A DNA stretch of 64,000 nucleotides from Tetracentron sinense (Eukaryota; Streptophyta; Magnoliopsida; Trochodendrales; Trochodendraceae): positions 9,081,934-9,145,933 of the forward strand of contig CM026573.1 of assembly GCA_015143295.1 (NCBI GenBank), read 5' to 3'. Position 1 is the first letter of the stretch; the number at the start of each line of letters is the position of its first letter. Of the stretch, positions 35,864 through 45,997 are shown in pieces. A model generated the notes under the pieces. That model worked only from the letters and a program-made list of their open reading frames with translations. It made no database searches and was not told the DNA's origin. A program made the translations under genes and the position numbers.

Positions 35864-37190
35864 GTATCCTGTAATGGATAAAATTCATAAAATGATGAGT
35901 GTTGGAGAACGAACAAGTTTTTATTGATATGCTAACGGATGGAAGACATGTGACCTAAAAGAGTATTGATCCGTTGTCTTATCGATAACGTACACGTTGT
36001 CTTATTCACAACGTACTAGGGGTGTCAACGAGCCGAGCTGAGCCAAGTTGGGCACTACTTAAGCTCGGCTCGTTGGAATTTTACAGAGGCTCGAGCTCGG
36101 CTCAGCTCGTTGGAATTTTACAGAGGCTCGAGCTCGGCTCGTCCACAGATCATTGAGCTCGAGCTCGGCTCGGCTCGATAATTTTTTAAAAAAAATACAT
36201 TGATAAGCACTAAATTCAATTAAAAAAAAATTAAAATGACATTTTTTTCTTTGGGATATCATGTGACTCACGTGAAAGCCTGAGTTAAAACTTAAACAAA
36301 AATAATTATGTTAATGCATACTATATAAATTTTACCCAAAAAATGTATATTAAATATATAATATAAATTTAATTTTTAAGGGGTATTATTATAAAATTAA
36401 TCGAGCCGAGCCGAGCTGAGCCACCTATTGTTCAGGCTCAGCTCGTTTATTTTTCGAGCTCACTTTTAAGGCTCGGCTCGGCTCAACGAGCTCAAAGTAA
36501 AAGCTCAAGCTCGTTTTTTTTTCGAGTCGAGCCGAGCTGGCTCGGTTCATTGACACCCCTACAACGTACCCGTTGTCTTGTTTACAACATTTCCATTGTA
36601 TTCATGACATCGTTCTCGTTGTCTTATGGACAACGTATTTGTTATCTCTAGGATAAGCGTGTCCGACTTCTTTTGACAACGATTATTCTATCTGTTCACA
36701 TATGCAACGGATCCGAGCTTGAATCAACAACGAGATCGACTTGCAGGAGGAAATGATCAGGAGGCGATCACCTGACTTTGTTGCTAGGTGGAAAACACTG
36801 TCTTGATATTTAATGCTAGTCATCTGAGCCGGGTTTTGACCATAAATCGACTCAACTAATAGTAGGCTCACACGTATGACACGTAAGACTCCAAATTTGT
36901 CTGACATATTTGGTAATGAGTGTAAAACAAGTGACATGATCATCCATAGTCATTAATGAGCATCCAGAGCTAAACCTATAAATACCCCCAAAGACCTAGT
37001 GCATAAGGACCAAGAAATTAGGTATCTTTTATTCTTATTGCTCTTACTATTCATCATCTTCTGCACATACTTACTTTGGTATCAGAGTACAGGTCAGGGA
37101 ACAAACCCTTCATCTTCAACATTGTACCAGTAAACCGCAGCTGCTAACGTGTGGACTAAAATTCCCGCACATATCCGGTGTTTCTTCTAT
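35864..37190 (+). mobile_element. LTR retrotransposon remnant with TATA box and primer site
   Basis: TATAAATACCCCC (from 36977) looks like an LTR TATA box, and TGGTATCAGAGT at 37077-37088 like a tRNA-Met primer-binding site 100 bases downstream. The start of the LTR was not fixed (TGTTGGAGAACG at 35901 is a candidate). A hAT MITE at 36017-36561 interrupts it. No coding domain was seen after the primer site. Confidence 0.55.
36017..36561. mobile_element. CGAGC-type hAT MITE, best-preserved copy (545 bp)
   Basis: It begins TAGGGGTGTCAACGAGCC and ends GGTTCATTGACACCCCTA. CAACGTAC is present on both sides without mismatch (36009-36016, 36562-36569), an 8-bp hAT target duplication. Both arms consist of repeated CTCGGCTCG / CGAGCTCG words, and the middle is AT-rich without coding potential. 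Confidence 0.92.
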
Positions 37191-37885
37191 GTATAAAACA
37201 CTGGAAACGAAACACACCCAAATAGGGAAGAAACCAAAATGACTATACGACTATGAGCGCAATCCATCTTTGATTGAACTGTTACTACCCAAAACAGTTA
37301 AAGCATAACTATAAAGCACTTGTTTTCACCTAAAACACAACTATAAAGCACTATTTGATTTGAGAGCCACCTCTTTGGCGGGCTCTGACAAAAATATAAT
37401 ACCCTTAAAAGATGAAATCACTATAACTGTTCAATCCAGAGCTGCAACTAGCATATATGTAGACTTTCTTTTCGAATGTTCTATGTAGCAATTAATTGGC
37501 AGGTTGGAGGATTTAAAGTTAGTGTGTTTTTTTTTCCCTAGTAAGGTTAATTACATTTCAGGACTATATAATCTCAAAATGACAATTCAAGTCCCCTTTA
37601 AAAAAATTTCCCTTCTCACATTTTAAAGAATTGAACAAATAGAGACCAATTGTTAAGTGCATCTTACTCTAGTTAAAATTTTGATTGGAAATGGCAATAT
37701 TACCCTTAATTTAAGTAATGTTTATTCAAAAAAATAAATATTAACTTTCGTAAGAGGCACTTATTATTCGTCTAATTTTTTAAAATGCAGGTCGAAGCAA
37801 TTTTTTCCTATTTAAAGGGGTACTTTTTTTTTCTGATGAAATGTTATCATGTAACTAACATACACACACATGGGACCCTTAAGGG
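37190..37885. other. Unassigned AT-rich DNA
   Basis: No gene, terminal repeat or RNA recognised. It may include the internal region of the LTR element whose primer site lies at 37077. Confidence 0.3.
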
Positions 37886-38005
37886 TAGGGGTGTCAATGG
37901 ACCGGGCTTGGGCTTCAATTTTGATGATTTTTAACTAAGTCCGGCCCGACGTGACACATTTACAAGACGCTTTGAAGCCCGAATTTGGCCCGATTGGCGC
38001 CCCTG
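37886..38005. mobile_element. Short MITE, GGGTGTCAATGG type, copy 1
   Basis: AGGGGTGTCAATGGACCGGG on the left and CCCGATTGGCGCCCCT on the right are inverted. The centre reads CTTCAATTTTGATGATTTTT, shared with the copy at 40590-40708. Target duplication is not clear. Confidence 0.6.
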
Positions 38006-38080
38006 GGTCACTTGAATGTCATTATGGGATAACACCATTTTTGACATGGACTTAGAAAGTATCCCATTATTCTCTGGGCA

Positions 38081-38828
38081 CAGGATTCTCTCGAGTTGGA
38101 ACCCCTAGAGGTCGCCATGTGTTTCCTTTGACACCCCTTAACCATGGGTAAGGTTCACCCACCCCTAGGGTTCACTAACCCATCCTTGGTTTTTTTTTTA
38201 TATATTAATTATTATTTTTTAAATAAAAAAAACTGTTTTTAGAGTTTTTTAATATTAAAAATATTTTTTTAAATGTAAAAAATAATAATTAATAAAAAAA
38301 AAAAAAAACCAAGGATGGGTGTGTGAGTTTTGGCTCAAATTCTATATATGGGTTTTGTTGGGAAGTTGGTGTGGATCTTACTCGGATCCTTGATGACCCG
38401 GTGTGCGACTCGATTAATAGGCAATGTGTGGGGTTCACCCCACCATTGTCATAGGGGTCCGGGGGAAAAGCCCCCGGCCGAAATTTTGACCCGTTTTGTC
38501 TTCTCGTTGTAACCTTAGATATATAAAGGGTTTTTCGAGGGTTTCGAAAGAGGGGTTTTAGAGAGAGCTACTGTACACTGTTTTCTCCAGTATTCTTAAT
38601 AGATTTCTTGCCGTTTTCTCCCGTGGACGTAGGCACCTTGCCGAACTACGTATATCTTGTCTCTTTTGTGCGATTGTTTGGTTTCTTGTTTTCTTATTTC
38701 TTTAGATTTGTCGAACTGGTTATAACAGGGTGAGTGAACCCTAGGGGTGGGTGAACCTTACCCATGGTTAAGGGGTGTCAAAGGAGACATGTGGCGACCT
38801 CTAGGGGTTCCAACTCGAGAGGATCCTG
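38081..38828. mobile_element. Foldback MITE with long arms, split by a solo LTR
   Basis: Arms of about 115 bp are nearly perfect inverted repeats. CTCTCGAGTTGGAACCCC, GTGTTTCCTTTGACACCCC and ACCATGGGTAAGGTTCACCC on the left are mirrored on the right, ending GGGGTTCCAACTCGAGAG. The right arm is interrupted at 38322-38727. With that segment ignored, the arm reads like the copy at 57540-57650. Confidence 0.85.
38322..38727 (+). mobile_element. Solo LTR (406 bp)
   Basis: The segment starts TGTGAGTTTTGG and ends GGTTATAACA (TG...CA). GGGTG flanks both sides exactly (38317-38321, 38728-38732), the 5-bp duplication typical of LTR retrotransposon integration. It contains TATATAAAGGG as a likely TATA box and no coding region, and there is no second LTR. 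A single LTR with intact duplication is the product of recombination between two LTRs. A 60-codon open frame from 38330 is spurious. Confidence 0.88.
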
Positions 38829-40215
38829 AGCCTGTTTTCTGACACTTTAGGAGTGTTTAGCAGCAAGACCAAAGCTAGTGGGGATGATCTCTAAACTAGT
38901 ATACCTCTTAACCAGAAATTCATGTTCGCACTAGCGCGTACACGAAAAAAAACAGAGAAGAAAATAACAACTCAGTTCTTAAGGATTTGTGGTTTTCAGG
39001 TCAGTTTTTGGGTTGTCTTTTGCTCTTTGCTTCTATGCTGCCTTCAAACACCGTAGGAATCTTAAACTTCACATCGAACTGATATTTCCTTTGTTTCAAT
39101 TGTCTTACTGTGTGTGGTTGTGGCTTAGGTTGAGACTTTGTCTGTGTGTTTAAAAAAAAAAATCACCAAAAATTTTTTGTCTTGCAACAGAAAAACAAGG
39201 CCCTACATCTCTATCATGGATTTGCACCCTTTCACCAATCTCAGCCACATGAAAACAAATAAATTAGTAATATTTTTGTTTAGAAAATGAAACAAAAGTT
39301 GTTAATATTGAAATTCAAAGTAGCAATCCAACCATGATTAGTGTTTATAGTATTTATTTGCATAAGATGGCTACTTGGAGTTCTCTTGTGGCCTTAAGGT
39401 TTGAATAGTAACTTATCATTTAAGTAATTAAGAGCAAACTTGGATTATAAAAACACAAGATACTAATGAGGGTTGCTTTCAAAGAGATTTCTCCCAACAA
39501 CAGAGAGACCCAAAAGATGTATGAGTGAATTGAAAGCATGGTGTATTAGGTGATGGCCTTTTGGGGCATTTGGGGACCCTAATAATTCAAGGGGTTGCTA
39601 ATGTGGACTTCTAAATTGGAAAATTTTAGTGTATTATTATTATTATAAGGGGGTTTGTGGGGGCTTCTTGTTCACATAGAGCTCAAAGTTAAGTCATAGC
39701 CTAGTGGGAATGATTTGGGGTGGCTAAAAGAAAAGTGATTGCAAAAATCAATGAGTTCTCAGGTCAAAGGTGGTTTCATGTTCAAATACAATTCAAAATT
39801 AAGTCACAGCCAAGTGGGAATGAATTGGGGTGGCTCATAAGAAAAGTGATTCTAAAAATTAATGAGTTCTTAGGTCTGGTGCTAGCATAACAATGCCAAT
39901 TTGCCATATATACATGTGATTTGGGCACAATGATGATAAAAATGTATATACATCCAATGGTTAGGATCATTCGACAGAGTCGAATTCTGACCAATAGGTG
40001 GGGTTCGAGCGACATGCCAACAAACCTTTTAGATATTATGCTATAATTTACGCTTATATAGTTGTTTAATCACTATTATTCACTTATGATACAAGTTGTC
40101 AAATGAACACAGTATGAATTTTATGATGGGAAAAATATTTTTTTTCCCTGGTTGGTAAGCTGCTTGTAGTTTGTTTCCATTATGCAAATGGCAATCTTCC
40201 AAGTAAAAGCATGAA
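38829..40215. other. Intergenic DNA with a 110-bp tandem duplication
   Basis: No gene recognised. A tandem duplication is annotated at 39669-39888. The remainder is AT-rich with no terminal repeats that I could pair. Confidence 0.35.
39669..39888. repeat. 110-bp tandem duplication
   Basis: The unit beginning TGTTCACATAGAGCTCAAAG at 39669 recurs at 39779. GTGGGAATGA, GGGGTGGCT and GAAAAGTGATT appear in both at a constant offset of 110 bases, with roughly one base in eight to ten differing. Confidence 0.85.
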
Positions 40216-40228
40216 GGATTAAGTCACA

Positions 40229-40442
40229 AAGGTTGTGTTTGTTTACATGGAAAATTGGATGAAAATAACTTCCTTCAATTCTGAGGGGAAACGTTTTCCT
40301 TATATATGATGGAAAACATTTACTTCAGGAAAAACTTCTTTAGAAAAAAAATTATTTTCCAAGACGCCAAAAACTAGAAAATAAACTTTTTCATTGGAAA
40401 TCATTTCCATGGTCTGTTTTCCTTTAAAACAAACAAAGCCAT
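40229..40442. mobile_element. TIR MITE, GTGTTTGTTT type
   Basis: GGTTGTGTTTGTTT at the left and AAAACAAACAAAGCC at the right are inverted, with GGAAAA / TTTTCC inside. The form resembles Tourist/PIF-type MITEs, but a 3-bp duplication was not evident. Confidence 0.5.
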
Positions 40443-40589
40443 AGGGAATATTTTTTAATTCATTAGAAGAAGAGAAAACAGACAAATTCACAAATAGTGA
40501 AATTAAAAAGAAAATGAAAAGGGCGCATAATGATAGGAATATTAAGAGACCTAACTCATGCTCCAAAGCTCAAACAACACATCTAGATT

Positions 40590-40708
40590 AGAGGGGCAAT
40601 GGGCCGTGCATGGGCTTGAATTTTGATGATTTTTGAATAGGCCTGACATGAAGCTTGACATATTCACAAAAGCTTTGAAGCTCGAACTTGACCTGATTAT
40701 CACCCCTA
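40590..40708. mobile_element. Short MITE, GGGTGTCAATGG type, copy 2
   Basis: It shares TTGATGATTTTT, AAGCTTTGAAGC and the terminal GAGGGGCAATGGGCC / TTATCACCCCTAA arrangement with the copy at 37886-38005. It is more diverged at both ends. Confidence 0.5.
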
Positions 40709-41565
40709 ATCCAAATATGAGTAAAAGAAACTTGAGAGGCCAACTCCAGGAAGTCATCCTTGATTAAGACCCACTCAATTAACAAGTTGTGCACTTGTAG
40801 TTTAACTTTATCTTAGGACAACGAGAACTCTTAAAAAATATGTCTGTTTCTCTCTTTTTAGATGGACCAAGAGATAGCCCTAGGAATGAGAGCCCATAGA
40901 AAATCAAACTGAGGTCCTGGAGAGCCCATAGTCACCAAGGAATTTGTGGCGTCATAAAAAAAGTATTTGAAATTTGTAACCAGCTAATTGATGGGGTTTG
41001 ATTTAAGGGTAGTTAATGACTTAATGTGGACTTTCTACATTGGAAAGATGGTCATTTGGAGTAGGTTAACGTTCAAATAGAAAGTGGTAGGAAAGTTTGG
41101 GCTTGAGCCATTTTATTTTTTAATTATTTATAAAACTTAGGTTGCACGCATGGGATGCAAACCCTAGGTCAAGGAACAGACAAGAAGGGTTTGAAACGAG
41201 GGCTAGATTTGGGGAAAATTTTCACTTAATTTGGGGTTCCAAGTTGGGGATTTGACTCAAAGATTTTCTCCATTTATTAGAAGGTACATTACTTGTTGTC
41301 CATCTAGCAGACATGATTATGGAAATTTGTTTAAACATGATTAGGGTTTTGAAAATGAGGAATCCAATACTAGGGTTTTTTCCAAAGCCCATGAAATCAA
41401 GGAAGAGTTGACTCATGCCTTCTCTTTTGACCTAAATACCCTCACCTCTCTTTTACTCTTTACAAGTGGGCTATGCGTGACATCACATATACTACCATGG
41501 CTGAAACTAATACCCCGCCTCTTGTGCCAAAGGTGGGGTGTGGCATTTCTCAATAAAGAAGTCTC

Positions 41566-41680
41566 GGGATCATTCCCTCGGGTGATGAGTAACAAGAACT
41601 CCAATCCCCAATGGTTAGTAGGGATCATTCCCTAGGGTAATGAGTAACAAGAACTCCAATCCCCAACGCTAACTACTAAC
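41566..41680. repeat. 55-bp tandem duplication
   Basis: GGGATCATTCCCT followed by TAACAAGAACTCCAATCCCC occurs at 41566 and again 55 bases later. It lies in unassigned intergenic DNA (40710-42280). Confidence 0.8.
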
Positions 41681-42282
41681 CATGTACTAACATAATAATT
41701 TTTAAGTTAAATTTTAATTAAAAATGATATTTACCCAAATATTCCAAAATTTCGATATATTTATCAAAATTTTATGATTATTTTTGAAAATTTAAAATTT
41801 GTTTTAAAAAGTAATGATATTTTATAGTAGATTCTAATTTTAATAAGATGATAATCCATCAATATGATAAGATACCTAATAAGTTAGGATACTTAAACCT
41901 CTTTACACACTTCTATTAACCTATTAAAACTAAAAAAAAACTTTAAGATAAACATTTTTATTAACCTGTTTAAACTACTAACAAACTAACCTATTTAAAT
42001 ACTTTACTAATTAGATAAGTGATTTGCATCTAATAACAAATGTAAATATATTAGATAAAATTAAAAATTTTGGCCAAAAATCTGAAAATTTTGTGAAATA
42101 TCAACATATATTGAGAATATTTTAATCCAATAAAATATTCAAAAATAATATTAAATTTTTTGCCGAAATATCCACAATTCTGGTAGGAGGTTCCAAAATT
42201 TCCTATACTTTTGGGATTTCAAACCTTGATCTACTCCTAAGCAATGATCTAAGTAGATCAGATGTACTAAAATAAAAGAACA

Positions 42283-42545
42283 ATAGTCCTCTCCTTGGCC
42301 GAGGAGGGGACTATTTCCCCTCGTCCTCACAAAGCCCCTTTAAATTATGGGTAACAAGTTTTAACCCTTGTGGTTAAACTTTTTTTTCTTTCTAAAACCT
42401 AAGTTCAGATGTTTTAACCTTAAGAATTAGAGAATCTTAATCACAGTTAAAGGAAGTTAAAATGGGACACATGGCATAAAAAAGGGGGGCAAGATGGTAA
42501 ATCACCTCCTCGTAGATGTGATTATTTCTAAAAAAAATATTTGGA
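42283..42545. repeat. TIR element containing the GTGGTTAAG core
   Basis: AATAGTCCTCTCCTTGG on the left pairs loosely with CACCTCCTCGTAGATGTG on the right. The core TTTAAATTATGGGTAAC ... TTAAAATGGGACACATGGC belongs to the foldback family. A related copy is at 57081-57345. Confidence 0.55.
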
Positions 42546-42690
42546 AAAATTCAATCCCTAATCAAAACAATAGGGACAAAGTAGTCATTCTAATTTTTTT
42601 GGTTAGCTAAAATAAAAATATTTTGGAAAAATACAATCCCTAATCAAAACAATAGGGACAAAGTAGTCATTCTACTTTTTCTTGGTTAGG
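42531..42690. repeat. 82-bp tandem duplication
   Basis: CAATCCCTAATCAAAACAAT and AGGGACAAAGTAGTCATTCTA occur twice, 82 bases apart, nearly identical. This is the youngest-looking duplication in the region. Confidence 0.88.
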
Positions 42691-43798
42691 AAGTAGTCAC
42701 AATTTAACCAAAATGTCAAGGTCAATATGGTCATTGTGTCAGAGACGAAAATTAACTTCTCCTAGTCCTAGCCATGTAAATTGTAGACCTAGAAAGTCAA
42801 ATTCATTTACAGGCAGGGAGGTTTTAGTATCCTTGAAAGAGAGAGGTTGTCTGCTGCTTCAAGGGTGATGTGGTCTTTTCACTGTGCTCTTCTAAGGGTA
42901 AAGTGGGCCCCTTATCATTTCATACTCAATCACACGTCTGAGGAATCTCCATGAGATCCAAGTATCCACTGACAGATAAGGGGTACACATCTGTAGAGAA
43001 TGTGGAATAGAAGCTCTCAGAAGAATAGAATAGAAATGGGATTTTTGGATCCTGAGGTATTAAAAATAAAATCTATCCTAAGTGGTCTCTAATTGAATAT
43101 TACTTTGAACTTTTGTATTGGAAGTTGGTTCAGTCCACGTTTACAAAATAAATAAATAATAATAATTCAGACAGAGATTATTAAAAACTACTTTTGAAAC
43201 TTGTTTTGTCTTGAATTGTGGAGGATAAAGGAAAGATTTTCATGAGGAGTGTGAAAACAATTTGACTGAAAATCCATAAAAACTGCTGATTTTGTAGTCT
43301 CTCTTGAGATCCCTGGATTTGGATTTAAACAACCCCAGATGGGTTTAAGAAGGGAAGTAAGAAGTAAGAGTCTCCATTGGTTTCTTGGTAGTTGTTCTTA
43401 AGAGCTTGACTTAAGCTTCTTTGTGAGTTATAATGATCCTCACAAAAACTCTCCATTACAGCCACCTCGAAAGGGCTGCCAAAGACCCATTTTCAGAAAG
43501 CATATAATGAGTTTGAGTTTAATGAATTGGACTGGGAACTGGGTCTCTTAAGTTCATGTTATAGAGTTTCTTACCAGCTTTAGCTGTTCTACACTTCTAC
43601 TGTTGTTTATTAGTTTCCAAAAGCTTCTTGTCCAGTAGAAAGCTTGGTTTGGTTTTCAGATCTGCAAAAATCATAAGACAAAAACTGTCAGTCTAGTTCA
43701 AGAAAGTCAGAGTTCAGTTTATTTCCTATCTTTTCTTCTCTGCCTTTCCTTTTAGTAGCTGAGAATTAGAGGCTTGAAGTTACAGAGAAGAGAAAGGT
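42691..43798 (+). promoter_or_regulatory. Upstream region and 5'UTR of the NAC gene
   Basis: No competing gene is seen. Sequence from about 43620 is UTR-like (TCTGCAAAAATC, CTTTTCTTCTCTGCC) and runs without a splice acceptor to the ATG at 43799. No clear TATA box was chosen. The limits are inferred. Confidence 0.4.
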
Positions 43799-45299
43799 AT
43801 GGGTGAGAAGAATGATGTGGATAAGGTTGATGAAGTGATGCTTCCTGGGTTTCGATTTCATCCCACGGATGAGGAGCTGGTTGGGTTTTATCTGAAGAGG
43901 AAGATTCAGCAGCGACCTCTCTCTATCGAGCTTATTAAGCAACTGGATATCTATAAATTTGATCCCTGGGATCTTCCAAGTAAGATAATTCAAGTTTGAT
44001 GCATGACTTATTTTGAGTTAGTTTTGCAGGGAACTCTACTGGTTTTGATCTTCTCTCTTTCTTTGATAACTAGTTCTCATGGTTAGCTACTTTGTGTTAG
44101 ATAAGGCTTCTTCTATTGTTCATAGTGCCTTCTTTTCTTCTAAGTTTTGAACTTGAAACACTTACTTTCTTATCATTTCTGCTAGAAGAGTTGTCGACTA
44201 CTGGTGAGAAAGAGTGGTACTTCTACTGCCCAAGGGATCGTAAGTATAGGAACAGTACACGGCCTAACCGAGTCACGGGAGCTGGGTTTTGGAAAGCGAC
44301 CGGAACCGACCGGCCCATCTACTCTTCCGAAGGTACGAACTGTATAGGCTTGAAGAAGTCCCTTGTGTTCTACAGAGGTAGAGCTGCAAAAGGGATCAAA
44401 ACTGACTGGATGATGCACGAGTTCCGACTGCCTTCTCTCACCCACTTGGCCCCGCCCAAGAGGCCTATAGATAAAAACCTTCCAGCCAATGTAAGTCTTT
44501 CAGATCTCCATTTAGTTATTCCCTGCTACTGTTTGATTATACCATTATAGAGTAACTCATTATTTTCCCCTTGGACCCACAGGATTCTTGGGCTATTTGC
44601 AGGATCTTCAAGAAAACAAACTCCATGGCACAGAGAGCTCTCTCTCACTCTTGGGTCTCTCCATTACCTGAAACCAACCCATCAGATATGCTTACTCAAG
44701 GTGCACTGTGTACTCAGTTTACTTCAGAGAACATGTCTTGCATAACCGAAGCTGGATCCGCCATCAAATTCTGCTGTAATAATGAATTACAGCAGTCCAC
44801 TAGTAGTTTCTCTCCTATAGATGTTCCCTCCTATAAACCCATTAATTCAATGGTGTGTAAGTCATCTCTACTTCCCATTTCGAATGGAGACCTTCCTGCT
44901 GGATTCTTGTTCTCGCCTCTGGAAATGTCAGGGCCAGCTAGGTGTACAGTTGATGTTGCTTCGATGCTTATGAACCTGTCCCCTGCTGTGCTCGGGGATT
45001 CGAGAAAAGCGTCCGAGAGTATAGATTTTGATGGGCCACAACAGCAGTATAACAGCTTCTCAATCACTTCGCCACAGGAGATGCAAGGGAACATGGGAAC
45101 AGGAGATGATACATGTTTGAGGAAGAATCCAAATATAACGGATGGTAGTAACCAGTGGGGAACCGTCCAATCCATTGGATTTCCCTTCAGTTTGCCTTCG
45201 AATTTGTCTGAAGCGTGGAAGCAGAATTTGCTATGGGATTCTTCCCCCTGTCCTAGTGAATTGTCCACTAGTTATTCCACAAACAAGTGCTATACTTAA
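43799..45299 (+). CDS. FEZ: NAC transcription factor, FEZ (ANAC009) type
   Basis: A three-exon gene (43799-43979, 44186-44490, 44583-45299) encoding 400 residues of a plant NAC DNA-binding transcription factor. All five NAC subdomains are present: [13 protein letters not shown] at 15-27; [15 protein letters not shown] at 46-60; [14 protein letters not shown] and [33 protein letters not shown]; and [12 protein letters not shown] from 163. The intron after WDLP splits the Lys codon, and the second intron precedes DSWAICRIF, both standard NAC positions. The motif [20 protein letters not shown] after the NAC domain is the feature that points to FEZ/ANAC094 rather than other NACs. In Arabidopsis FEZ promotes periclinal divisions of root-cap stem cells. 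The C-terminal half is Ser/Thr/Asn-rich, as expected of an activation region. The orthology is from remembered sequences. Confidence 0.93.
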
Positions 45300-45997
45300 C
45301 CATTTTGATATACAGTAGAAGTACTTGTCTTCTAGCTTTGAATGAGCAAGTCGGAGTCTATATCAGAAACATACTCTGTTTACAGTACTACTGTACAGTC
45401 TCTCTTTATTCCAACTATACCCATTTGGCTGAATTAAATGTAGTACCTCAACTTTATTTTATGATTGAAATGGAATACAAAATCAAATTTTAAGAAGTTG
45501 AAACTTCACTGTGTCTCAATGAGGTGCCAAATCAACGAGTAAAGACAAACTATACATAAAATCACAAACACATGCTAGAAGCAGACTAATGAAGCTGGTA
45601 ATTTTTTCCTTATTCTCCTATAAAGTCAAAACCAAGGTTTTAGAAGGATCCTTGGAACCTTCTACAAGGAAGATTAACAGCTTGGGGCAACCAAAACAAC
45701 ATAAATAGAAATTGCTGCACAAAAATATACTGTACAGGGCGAGCCACGAAAGTAGTCTATTCGTACAAAGATAACCGCAATTTATCTTAATTGAGTTGGC
45801 ATTTGACAAAAGATTGTTTATGCATAAGCCCCAGAGTCCATCCGCATAAGCCCCAGAGTCCATCCATGTAGTTTTGGAAATCCCACGAGAACCTTATTTT
45901 GGGGATTGAGTATTCCATGAGTACCTCAAATACAGTATAACAGAAGATCAAAAGTGCCGATCATTAGAGATCTATCAATCTAGGCAATTTTCATATC
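45300..45997. other. Shared 3' flank of the convergent NAC and PPR genes
   Basis: Contains the 3'UTRs of both genes. A direct repeat GCATAAGCCCCAGAGTCCAT occurs twice in tandem at about 45823-45862. No gene is recognised. Confidence 0.5.

Noticed and set aside
38330..38512. 60-codon plus-strand open frame
   Set aside because: Lies wholly within the solo LTR and has no recognisable domain.
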